A stretch of 39,971 bases of DNA from contig CAYFVQ010000246.1 of assembly GCA_964346585.1 (NCBI GenBank), forward strand, positions 1 through 39,971, in the 5' to 3' direction. The position numbers and the translations under genes are program-made. This stretch comes from SOIA01 sp964346585. GTDB lineage: Bacteria > Acidobacteriota > Aminicenantia > Aminicenantales > Aminicenantaceae. The notes under the pieces were generated by a model. The model was not told where the DNA came from. It worked only from the letters and a program-made list of their open reading frames with translations, and ran no database searches. Positions within the stretch are counted from its first letter, which is position 1. Each line of letters starts with the position of its first letter. Below, one piece after another: positions 15,585-23,900 of the stretch.

Positions 15585-15881
15585 TTAAATCACTTCAAAA
15601 AAATAAAGCGAATAGAGAATCCCCACAATTACGAAGAACGCGCCTTCAATATACCGAATTATTTTAATGGTTTTTGGTTTGAATATGACTTTGAGATACT
15701 CCAGTATGAGATCAACGATAACAATGACTCCGCCGAGCGCTGAAACGGCGCCGAGGATGTATTTCTTCACCACAAAGAAAGATGCAGCGACTGCAAAAAA
15801 ATAAGCCAATCCAAATATTGCTAATAGTATCTTCCAGATAATTTTATTTTTCTTCGATCTCTGTGTTTTCTTCTTTCCCAT
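15585..15881 (-). CDS. Small three-helix membrane protein, unknown
   Basis: 98 residues from the ATG at 15881, where aggag is upstream. An in-frame extension to 15950 adds 23 residues with no ribosome binding site, and is not preferred. A basic N-terminus (MGKKKTQRSKKNK) is followed by hydrophobic segments near residues 16-36, 41-61 and 75-95, with a KPKTIK loop. No known family was recognised. It stands alone, flanked on the right by the promoter region of the small gene at 16148. Confidence 0.65.
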   Translation of the reverse strand: MGKKKTQRSKKNKIIWKILLAIFGLAYFFAVAASFFVVKKYILGAVSALGGVIVIVDLILEYLKVIFKPKTIKIIRYIEGAFFVIVGILYSLYFFEVI

Positions 15882-16105
15882 TAAATCTGCTCCTGTTTCA
15901 TTTGACTGGTGGAATGACTGGATATCTGGATACAGCGTATTCACAGTCAATACTAATTTACAACATTACGGGGGGAGTAGTCCACCGAGTTTCACAGCTG
16001 AAGGGGAGAGGCTCTGGCTGGAATAGGGGTGGGTTCAAACTCAATTTTTTAGAGCCATAAACGATAAATGGAAATTTATATGGGCTTCTCCCCGAATCAC
16101 AAAGC

Positions 16106-16114
16106 TGGTATAAT
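16106..16114 (+). promoter_or_regulatory. Extended -10 promoter of the 61-residue ORF
   Basis: TGG followed by TATAAT (16109-16114) forms an extended -10 element; no good -35 is present. Start site near 16121. The ribosome binding site gaaggagg and the ATG at 16148 follow at normal spacing. Confidence 0.5.
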
Positions 16115-16147
16115 ACCGCAAAACATTACAGAGAGAAGGAGGTCAAA

Positions 16148-16333
16148 ATGTGGGAGCTCCGCTTCTTCCTCGAAGAGGATCTCATTGAAGAGCTTAGATT
16201 TGCCAAACCTCAACTGGCTAGAGAAAAAATAGAAGCGAGTTATCAAGCCGGATTACTCGAAATCGATAAAGAGGGAATAACCATCTTTTATCCTGTCAAG
16301 ATGATAAAAAAAATTCAGATGAAGCGCGTCTGA
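16148..16333 (+). CDS. Small cytoplasmic protein (61 residues), unknown
   Basis: A soluble, charged 61-residue protein: MWELRFFLEEDLIEELRF, a helix AREKIEASYQAGLLE, then a two-strand end (EGITIFYPVKMIKKIQMKRV). No family was recognised. Evidence that it is real: a consensus ribosome binding site gaaggagg 7 bp before the ATG, and an extended -10 promoter just upstream. The helix followed by a DKEGITIFYP hairpin resembles part of a winged helix, but it is too short for a full one. It converges with the operon ending at 16379. Confidence 0.65.
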   Translation: MWELRFFLEEDLIEELRFAKPQLAREKIEASYQAGLLEIDKEGITIFYPVKMIKKIQMKRV

Positions 16334-16378
16334 ATGGTGATCACTGAGTGTAGATTAGAAAAAGAAGGTTTCCCTCAC

Positions 16379-17197
16379 TCATAAAATCTCTTTGTGCCCC
16401 TCCCTGGCACCGTAGGTTTGAGAAAATTTCTCACGAGACATAGAGATAATCTCATCGATCTGCTTATCCGAGTGGTCCGGATTAAAATGAGAGAGGTAGA
16501 GTGCGTTGACATTGGCCTCCGCTGCCACCTTTGTGCCTTCGAGCCAAGTGCTGTGTCCCCAGCCCTGCCTGCCAGAATCATACTCTTCAGGTGTGAACAT
16601 GGCATCATACACCAGAATATCAGCGCCTTGGGCAAATGTGACCAGTTTCTGATCTGTTCCTTCCTTTGGATGTTCTGTATCGGTCGCAAATACGATTGTT
16701 TTCTCCTTATCTTGAATTTTATAACTCACGCTTCCCTGAGGGTGATTGAGGGGAATGCTGGAGATGTCTGCTCCTGCGATTCGGAAGTTATTTTCCGGAA
16801 TCTTCTTGAATATTTTTTTGGACGGAGTCTCCTTGAATTCAAGAGGGAAATACATCCCGGCCATCAATCCACTTAAATATTTCTCGGTTACCTCTGGATT
16901 GCAGGCCGAGTGGAAATTGATAGTGGTTTTAGAAGAGTAAAGCGGAGCGAAGAAAGGGAGGCCTGTTATGTGGTCTAGATGGAAATGAGTCAGAAGGAGA
17001 TGATGATTCTGCGGTTTTTCTTCCTCCTGACTGGCGAATATATCCCCGAGCTTCGATATCCCTGTCCCGGCATCGATGATGATCCATTCTCCATCTGATG
17101 TCATAATGCAGGCGCAGAGTGTGTGGCCTCCATATTTATTCCTGTCATCACCTGAGACAGGCATAGACCCTCTGACACCCAAAAATTCGAGTTCCAT
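16379..17197 (-). CDS. Metallo-beta-lactamase-fold hydrolase (PhnP/class II cNMP phosphodiesterase-like group)
   Basis: 272 residues. Start at 17197, one base after the stop of the upstream gene, with gaggcgg as ribosome binding site. The N-terminus FLGVRGSMPVSG then KYGGHTLCA is characteristic of a PhnP-like MBL subgroup. Metal ligands are HFHLDH at residues 71-76, a D in FATDTEHP, a His in GWGHST and a C-terminal LSHFNPDH. Members of this broad group cleave cyclic or phosphodiester bonds, and some have been annotated as class II cAMP phosphodiesterases. The exact substrate here is not settled. Last gene of the cNMP-sensor/AI-2E operon, which makes cyclic nucleotides an obvious candidate substrate (inference). 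Confidence 0.88.
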   Translation of the reverse strand: MELEFLGVRGSMPVSGDDRNKYGGHTLCACIMTSDGEWIIIDAGTGISKLGDIFASQEEEKPQNHHLLLTHFHLDHITGLPFFAPLYSSKTTINFHSACNPEVTEKYLSGLMAGMYFPLEFKETPSKKIFKKIPENNFRIAGADISSIPLNHPQGSVSYKIQDKEKTIVFATDTEHPKEGTDQKLVTFAQGADILVYDAMFTPEEYDSGRQGWGHSTWLEGTKVAAEANVNALYLSHFNPDHSDKQIDEIISMSREKFSQTYGAREGHKEIL

Positions 17198-17198
17198 A

Positions 17199-18338
17199 TT
17201 ATGCCGCCTCGCTTCCTTTTGTTTTTGGCAGTGCATTTTCTTTTAGAAAAGGAGACGAATGCAAGCTGTAATTTTTCAATCCCCAGATTACTTGAGACAA
17301 AGTCACTTTGACGATGCCGGTTAAGGGGACCGCAAAAAGCATCCCGATGGCGCCAGCTATGTTTCCGCCAATAATCACGACAACGATCACGACCAAAGGG
17401 TGCATGTTGACGCTCTTCGAAACAACTAGAGGAGAGACAAATGCATTATCGATGGCCTGGACGAGTACAAATATGATGACGATCCAGAGAAGGACGAGTC
17501 CGAGATTGTCGGGATTGTTGAGGATTGCCGAGGCCAGGGCTGGAACAGCCCCCACCACTGGCCCGACATAGGGGATCATGTTGGCTACTCCAGCCAGCAT
17601 TCCAATGAAGACGAAGTAAGGGACCGGATTATCAAACCGGAGGTTGATTAAGAATAATCCCAGAGTAGAAAGCAGGCCGACAATCAGAGCATCAATGGCC
17701 TGTCCTTGAATGTATTTCCCGACTTGATTCTCCACTTTATGAAGAATGTTCAAGGAGAGCTCGAAGTATTTGTTCGGGACTTTAGATATTACCACTCTTT
17801 TGAAGCGCCTGGAGTCCTTGATGAGGAAAAATGTGATAACCGGGACGATGATCATCGAGGCGAGGAACGACCCCACATTGTTAAAAAATTCGCCGAGACT
17901 GTTCAAGAGACTCACACCGATCTCGTTCAACCTTGCTGTCACGTTTCTTGCCAGCTCCGCATTATTGAAGTTTTTTTCGAAGAATGCCTCTATTTTCATG
18001 CTGAATTCGGTAATGACATTGGATTGAAGTTTGGATGTCATGGCCTCGACTGTGCGGATTATTCCCGGTATGATCAGGCTGAATGAGAAGCCGACAAGTG
18101 CAAGGATGAGAATCATGACGATGAGAATGGCCCACCCGCGTTTGAGTCCCCTGCTTTCCAAAAAGTCGACCACCGGGCTGAGAAGCACAGACAACAGCCA
18201 GGCGATGATGAACATGATCAGGACATCTTTGACAAACGGGAAGAGAAAAATGATGGAAGCTGTAACCAGAACGGTAAGGAAAAAGCGCCAGAATATTCTG
18301 AGTATTTGAGAGTAGAGTTGGTAGGTGTATTTATCCAT
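17199..18338 (-). CDS. AI-2E family (PerM/UPF0118) membrane protein
   Basis: 379 residues with about eight hydrophobic segments in the AI-2E/PerM arrangement: an N-terminal pair (FFLTVLVTASIIFLFPFVKDVLIMF), a central amphipathic region, and a C-terminal block. The C-terminal signatures are GMLAGVANMIPYVGPVVGAVPAL and AIGMLFAVPLTGIVKV. Members include the AI-2 exporter TqsA, Na+/H+ antiporters and many of unknown substrate, so no substrate is assigned. The gene overlaps the upstream cNMP-binding gene by 8 bp and the downstream MBL gene starts 1 bp after its stop, so the three are tightly coupled. The C-terminal tail (PKTKGSEAA) is short and soluble. Confidence 0.92.
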   Translation of the reverse strand: MDKYTYQLYSQILRIFWRFFLTVLVTASIIFLFPFVKDVLIMFIIAWLLSVLLSPVVDFLESRGLKRGWAILIVMILILALVGFSFSLIIPGIIRTVEAMTSKLQSNVITEFSMKIEAFFEKNFNNAELARNVTARLNEIGVSLLNSLGEFFNNVGSFLASMIIVPVITFFLIKDSRRFKRVVISKVPNKYFELSLNILHKVENQVGKYIQGQAIDALIVGLLSTLGLFLINLRFDNPVPYFVFIGMLAGVANMIPYVGPVVGAVPALASAILNNPDNLGLVLLWIVIIFVLVQAIDNAFVSPLVVSKSVNMHPLVVIVVVIIGGNIAGAIGMLFAVPLTGIVKVTLSQVIWGLKNYSLHSSPFLKENALPKTKGSEAA

Positions 18339-18855
18339 GGTGCTTTGCGACCTTCTTCTCCTTGGTGTTCATCAGCATTTCGTCAGTTCGTCGCAGTCTT
18401 TCACCAATGGTCTTTGCCAGAGCAAACAGGACTTTTATTCCCAGTTTGGGTTTTCTGTAAAGGAGATCAAGGAAATCCGGGCGGAAGAATCCGATTATAT
18501 CACAGTCTTCGCTGGCAATCGCCGAAGCAGAGCGCGGAGACTCATCCAGCAGGGCCAGGTCACCGAAGAAAGAGCCGTCGTTGAGTTTGGCTAAGGTTCG
18601 ATTTTCCCCCTTTTTTTTCTCTTCAATTATTTCAATAGAGCCCTTAAAGATTATGTACATGCCGAGGCCAGGGTCACCCATGCGGATGATGGGTTCATTC
18701 TTTTTGTAAACACGCCTGTGCATGATTTTTTCAATTTCAGCAATTTCTTTAGGGATAAGGTCCGAAAATATTGGGATTTCCTTGAGAAGAGCAAAGATAT
18801 CGTCATCTTTCTTTTTTTTTCTGAAAATTCCATTTCCCCAGATCGGATTATCCAT
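18331..18855 (-). CDS. Stand-alone cyclic-nucleotide-binding domain protein
   Basis: 174 residues. Residues about 25-135 are a Crp-type cNMP-binding beta-roll: FALLKEIPIFSDLIPKEIAEIEK, then GDPGLGMYIIFKGSIEIIEE. The phosphate-binding cassette is FFGDLALLDESPRSASA. Arg108, which contacts the cyclic phosphate, is kept; the Glu usual at the ribose contact is Asp99. No helix-turn-helix follows: the C-terminus is a short basic helix (AKTIGERLRRTDEMLMNTKEKK), so it is not a Crp-like transcription factor. It probably passes the cAMP signal by protein contact. gagagga precedes the ATG. First gene of a three-gene operon, divergent from an adenylate cyclase gene. Confidence 0.92.
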   Translation of the reverse strand: MDNPIWGNGIFRKKKKDDDIFALLKEIPIFSDLIPKEIAEIEKIMHRRVYKKNEPIIRMGDPGLGMYIIFKGSIEIIEEKKKGENRTLAKLNDGSFFGDLALLDESPRSASAIASEDCDIIGFFRPDFLDLLYRKPKLGIKVLFALAKTIGERLRRTDEMLMNTKEKKVAKHHG

Positions 18856-18922
18856 GATTCCTCTCTTTTTTTTTATTTACCTTATCATATGTATATGGAT
18901 TATCCAATTATTTTTTGACCCT

Positions 18923-18975
18923 AAAAAAAGGGGGCAGGCCCCTTTTTTTCAATAAAGGGGCCTATCCCCTTTTTT
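18923..18975. repeat. Two tandem GGGGCAGGCCCC-type palindromes
   Basis: The first hairpin (18923-18949) is an A-run, gggggcaggcccc and a T-run. The second (18954-18975) is aaaggggcctatcccctttttt. It sits between two divergent gene starts, so it is not a terminator for either. It is the same family as 1439, 1581 and 35406. Confidence 0.7.
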
Positions 18976-19034
18976 CGCTGTGGACAACGCAAAGTCCGTT
19001 CTGCTATATTCATATTGAGTCACAATTGAGCTAG

Positions 19035-19055
19035 ATTATTCTCGAGTCGAATAAT
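19035..19055. promoter_or_regulatory. Candidate operator: ATTATTC-7-GAATAAT inverted repeat
   Basis: Two 7-bp arms (19035-19041 and 19049-19055) surround TCGAGTC, about 20 bp before the cyclase start at 19074 and inside the divergent control region. It could be a dimeric regulator site or a short leader hairpin. No regulator is encoded nearby. Confidence 0.35.
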
Positions 19056-19073
19056 TGTAAAGGGAAAAAAGTC

Positions 19074-20750
19074 ATGTCAATTATAAACATTGTCAGTAGC
19101 GATGGCCGGGTATCCAATTTTCAGATCGATAAAGATGTAATAACCATCGGGCGTAGTGATGATAACGACCTCGTCCTGTCGGATGGCTCAGTTTCACGCC
19201 ACCATGCAAAGATTATCAAGGACCAGAAGAACTTTATCTTAAATGATTTGGGGAGTTTTAACGGGACACGGCTGAACGGAAAATCAATTCAGAGCGCCCC
19301 CTTGAATGATAAAGATGAAATAAGGATTGGAGTGGTAAAGCTAAATTTTTTGTCTGAAAAGGCAGCCCCGTCCCTATTGGACTCAGTTGTCTTAACCACG
19401 GATAAAGAGCCAGAAAAAGCACAGCAGCAGGTGGTGGAAACGAGCGCTGAAGAAACTCCTCAAGAAGATTCTCAGGAGCTGCTGATAGCCACAAATACAG
19501 ATAAGAGCCTCATTGACAGCAGTCTTGTTTTCTCTCAGAAAAAGGCGAAAGTACAAGTAGAAGTTCCAGAAGAGATCACTTCCCTCGAAAGAATAAACAA
19601 AGTGCTTTTCGTCCTTTATGAGATCAGCAGACAGCTGCACACCATTCATGATTTCAACGAGCTTTTGACGAAGATTATGGACAATATTTTTGTGGTCATA
19701 GATGCGGATTACGGATTCGTTATTCTGACGGGAGCTAAAAGAGAAAATGACCTTTCGCCTGTAGTCGTCAAATATAAAGATGATAAAGTTAAAGGAAAGG
19801 GAGAGTTGAGAGCCAGTCGGACTATAATCGAAAGAGTCGTCAATGACAAGGTGGCTGTTCTGACCTCCAATGCGATGACTGATTCTCGGTTTGGCCAGGC
19901 GAAGAGCCTGATGATGCAGCAAATCCGGTCAGCCATGTGTGTTCCGCTCTGGAAGAAGGATAAAGTCATTGGCGTTATCCAGCTGGACAGTATCCGGACT
20001 GACAACCAATTCACCGAAGATGACCTTGAACTCCTCAAGGCAATCGGTTGTCAGATGGCCATGGTCATCGAACAGGCCAGTTTGAACGAAAAGATCCGGG
20101 AGGAAGAGCGTATGCGAAATCGCCTGGAGAGGTTCCATTCCCCTCAGGTGATTGAGATGATTCTCAAGGAGAGTGAAGAAGAGCAAGAAAATATTATGGA
20201 GTCCAAGGACATTACAGCGACCATACTTTTTACCGATATTATCGGATTCACAAGCCTTTCAGAAGAGATGTCGCCCCGGGAAATCAACTTGATGCTGAAC
20301 CAATTCTTTTCCAGGATGACAGATATCATCTTCAAGTATGATGGAATGATCGATAAGTATATTGGAGATTGTATAATGGCCGTCTTCGGGGCTCCAATGG
20401 AGAAGAAAAAGGATCCGGAAAGGGCTATTCGGGCAGCCCTGGAAATGAGGAAAGAATTGAAGAAGATGATGGAGAGTGAAGGCCTGGAGAAAAAATTTAG
20501 TGTCCGGATCGGGATAAACACCGGCAAAGTCGTAGCTGGAAATATAGGCTCACCCACACGGATGGAGTACACGGTCATCGGAGATCCGGTGAATATCGCA
20601 TCCAGATTAGAATCTATCGCCGATCCCAATCAAATTCTCATCGGGGATGAGACATACAAGCTTGTCAAAGGAAAATTCAAGATTAAAAAAGTCGGGCCCA
20701 AAATAGTCAAGGGGAAGAGCGCAGAAATCATTGTCTATGAAGTTCTTTAA
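19074..20750 (+). CDS. FHA-GAF-class IIIb adenylate cyclase
   Basis: 558 residues, no membrane segment. FHA domain at about 1-95 (ITIGRSDDNDLVL, SVSRHHAKI, DLGSFNGTRLNGK), which binds phosphothreonine. A linker of about 70 residues follows, then a GAF domain at about 175-335 and a cyclase domain at about 378-555. Catalytic residues: metal ligands D388 and D432, purine-contact K428, transition-state N507 and R511. The position that is Asp in class IIIa enzymes is Thr500 (EYTVIGD), which marks class IIIb. Class IIIb enzymes such as Anabaena CyaB1 and mammalian sAC are bicarbonate-responsive. Cyclase activity and ATP preference are therefore expected. Divergent from the cNMP-binding protein operon. 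Confidence 0.95.
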   Translation: MSIINIVSSDGRVSNFQIDKDVITIGRSDDNDLVLSDGSVSRHHAKIIKDQKNFILNDLGSFNGTRLNGKSIQSAPLNDKDEIRIGVVKLNFLSEKAAPSLLDSVVLTTDKEPEKAQQQVVETSAEETPQEDSQELLIATNTDKSLIDSSLVFSQKKAKVQVEVPEEITSLERINKVLFVLYEISRQLHTIHDFNELLTKIMDNIFVVIDADYGFVILTGAKRENDLSPVVVKYKDDKVKGKGELRASRTIIERVVNDKVAVLTSNAMTDSRFGQAKSLMMQQIRSAMCVPLWKKDKVIGVIQLDSIRTDNQFTEDDLELLKAIGCQMAMVIEQASLNEKIREEERMRNRLERFHSPQVIEMILKESEEEQENIMESKDITATILFTDIIGFTSLSEEMSPREINLMLNQFFSRMTDIIFKYDGMIDKYIGDCIMAVFGAPMEKKKDPERAIRAALEMRKELKKMMESEGLEKKFSVRIGINTGKVVAGNIGSPTRMEYTVIGDPVNIASRLESIADPNQILIGDETYKLVKGKFKIKKVGPKIVKGKSAEIIVYEVL

Positions 20751-20758
20751 AACAAAAG

Positions 20759-20896
20759 GGGGACGTTCCCCAAGGTGCCACCCTAGAGCCCTTTTGTCTG
20801 ATAATGATAAAAATAAATAACTTCATCGTGTATTTGTTTTTCCGCGTGCTCATGAGTCATCATTTTTTTTAAGGTGTCCCCTTGGGGAACGTCCCC
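20759..20896. repeat. 138-bp element with perfect 17-bp inverted ends (GGGGACGTTCCCCAAGG)
   Basis: The left arm 20759-20775 and right arm 20880-20896 are perfect inverted copies, and similarity extends a few bases inward (ggtgccacc versus ggtgtcccc). Each arm has its own GGGGACGTTCCCC palindrome, so it can fold alone. It fills the gap between the cyclase stop and the ydbH-like start. The right arm ends 10 bp before that ATG, which consequently lacks a ribosome binding site. Confidence 0.7.
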
Positions 20897-20906
20897 AATC
20901 GGTATT

Positions 20907-23900
20907 ATGAAAAAGAAACTGAAGAAGATTTTCATCATCAGTGGAGTGACACTTGCCTCTTTAGTGATTCTTCTAATCATTTCTGTTTTGTTCATCTACT
21001 TCAACAAATCGTTCGTAAAAAATTACTTGGAGAAGTCAGTGGCTAAGAGGGAAGGGACTCTGATGACAATCGGAAAGCTCGACTACAGCCTCTTCCCGCT
21101 GCGTGTCCAGGCCGATTCAGTCAAAGTGACTCAGGTGATTGGCGGGATGGAAGTGGATGTTTTTATCAGCCAGTTGAACGTCAACGGTTGGTTTGGACGA
21201 TTGATCAGCCGGAAAAGGCCTTCTCTTCAATCTATCGATGTGGCAGATGCGACCTTTCGTGTCCATATTAAGGAAATGGCAGAAGAGCCGTTAGATTATC
21301 AATTGATTATGCGCCAAATACAGGATGCCTTAAGCCATTTGGAGCAATTGAATGTGAAGGGCTTCTCCATCCAGTATATCATGCCCACAAGCCGCTTTGA
21401 TTTGGGAAGATGCAGTTTCCTCTTATCTGATTCAGAAAAAGAGGGGGAATTCATATATTCTCTGAGTAGTGAGAAAATCAAAATAGATAGTGCACCCCAA
21501 AAGTTCTTTTTGGAAGGAGCATTTCAGTTATCAGGGAAATTTTCTTTTCTGGAGCTCCCATACTTCGAAGGAGATGTGGTGCTCACTCCCTCGAAGTTCG
21601 ATTTCAAAGATGAGTCACTCCAACTGCCAAAAGTCTTAATCGGGATGAAGGGTGAATTCCCTTTGGATAAAAAGACCGTCTCTTTCCCAAAGCTGACAGT
21701 GAGTATTCCTTCCCTCGTGGACGTCTCAACTTTTCTCGATTTGGGCATGGGTGAAGAATCCTCACTCGTTTCTTCTGCTCAAATTCAAGTAAAGGATTTA
21801 AGCGACGCTTACACATTATTCGAGCCTTATTTAAAACCCTATATTCCTTCTCAGATAGAGTCTTTCGCAGTGAAGGGGTCTGCTTATCTGGAAGGAGAAT
21901 ACCGGTCCACCCGCACTCCCTCAGAACAAAAGACAGATATCAAGGGGATGATGCGGATCGAACCCACTCAAGTCCTTTGTGTAACTTCTGCGTTTGATTT
22001 CGAAGGCTCAATTTCCGGAGAATTCAGGACAAGCGGTTCTCTTCCTGATATGCGGCTTTCCGGATCATTGGATATCGAAGAAGGAATTCTATCTCGCGAT
22101 GATATAGACATACAGGATTTTTCTCTGGGACTGTCGCTCGATGGGACGAGCTCTTCTCTAGAAATCTCCCGGCTCAAAGGCAGTCTCCTGGACATTGCTT
22201 ACTTTTTAGATGACAGAAAGGTCGATTTGAAAAAAGTCGGATTCGACAGTCAAGGCAGTATAGATATTGCGGGCAAGAAAGTGAACCTGGCCCGGATGGA
22301 TATCCAGATTCCTCCTCTGACTCCAGTTCAGATGAATGCAGTGGTTGACCTTCAACCTCAGGGCGAGAAATCTGTCCATCTGAAAGGATCAAAATTGGAT
22401 TCATCGGAAATATTGAACCTGTTTTCATCATTCATCCCAGAAAGCGTGTTAAAATTGGAGCCAACGGGTCATTTTGATCTGGATGTCCAAGCGAATCAGT
22501 CTCCAGAAACAGAGGAGGAATGGGATCTTCGGAGTACAATAAACCTATCAGGCGTAGGATTCCACAATGAGTCTTTCACATTCGCGAGCGAATCTCTTCA
22601 TCAAAAAATAGTCTTCGAGGGAAAGTACAACCCATTGAAGCAATACATAACTTTTTCGGCTGATTTGGATCTTTCCAAAGGTGAATCACTCTGGAATGCA
22701 TACTACGTGGACTGGAGTCAGAGCCCATTCCAGTTAAAAATGTCCGGAGTTTATCATGTGCCTCTTAATAAACTGGATGATTTATCCATGGAGACTTCTC
22801 TTTTTTCTGAGGGAAGAATAAATGTTCAAGGGTCATTGAGCTTTCAAGAAACTTCCTTGATGGATATGCAGGTTTCCGCCTCCAAATTAAACCTCGGTTC
22901 GCTGTATTCTTTCTTATCTCAGGGACAACCGATTGAAGAGTATGCGTTGGATTTCGGAGGCGATGCAGAAGCAAAAGTACGCATGAGAATGGAGAACAGT
23001 GTTCTTTCACTCGACGGGCAGTTTTGGATCAAGGATGGCTCTGTAAAAAACGAAGATAAGAACCTTTTAATAGACGGAATACAGGCTGAAATCCCCTTTT
23101 ATTATGAAAATCCGGTCCAAGAAAGCAATGAGGAAGACTCTTTCGTGAAGGACGGATACTTCAGAGTCGATAAATTCGAGAGTCCGGCTCTTTCCCTGGC
23201 GCCTTTCCAGCTCGATATACACGCAGGAAAAAACGGATTCAGCCTTGAGTCTTTGACACTGGACGTATTCGATGGGAAGGCCACATTGGGGAAGGCTGAC
23301 TTTACCATAGACCCTGAGCTCCCGAGTATCAGCGGCATTCTTTCGTTTTCTTTGAGTGACTTGAACCTATCAAAGCTTCCTGTTCAATCCGAGCAATTCA
23401 GCCTGAGGGGCACTGTCCAGATGGATTTTCCTCGTGTCGAGTTGACTCCCGATGAGATCAACACTGAAGGAAAAGCTGAGTTGGAGATGTTTGACACGAT
23501 TATTTTAGTCGAGAATATACACGTCACCAAGCCCTTTACCAAAAATCGAACGATTTTTTTGGACATGAAGTTTGATGATTTGAATTTAGAGATGCTTACC
23601 GATTCTATTCCGTTTGGGAAGGTGACTGGCATTTTGAAAGGAGAGGTCAGAGACCTCGCCATTTCTTATGGACAGCCAGAACGGTTCCTATTATCTCTGG
23701 AATCGGTCAAGAAAAAAAGAGTCCCTCAGAAGTTCAGCGTGGGAGCAGTCAACGACCTGTCAATCATCAGTTCAGGGGAAGGCTCTGCAGTGGCCTCGAA
23801 TAAGGGCTTCACCCGATTCATCTCCGAATTCGGGTATGAGAAGATAGGGATTTTTTGCTCGTTGAAGAATGACATGTTCACACTGAGAGGAACCATCAGA

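Noticed and set aside
18923..18975. Tandem hairpins as transcription terminators
   Set aside because: They lie between two divergent gene starts, so no transcript from either neighbour would end there.
19498..19502. Purine-specifying Asp (class IIIa) at GD504 of the cyclase
   Set aside because: By spacing to N507 and R511 the equivalent position is Thr500; D504 is the Asp of the conserved GDxVN motif.
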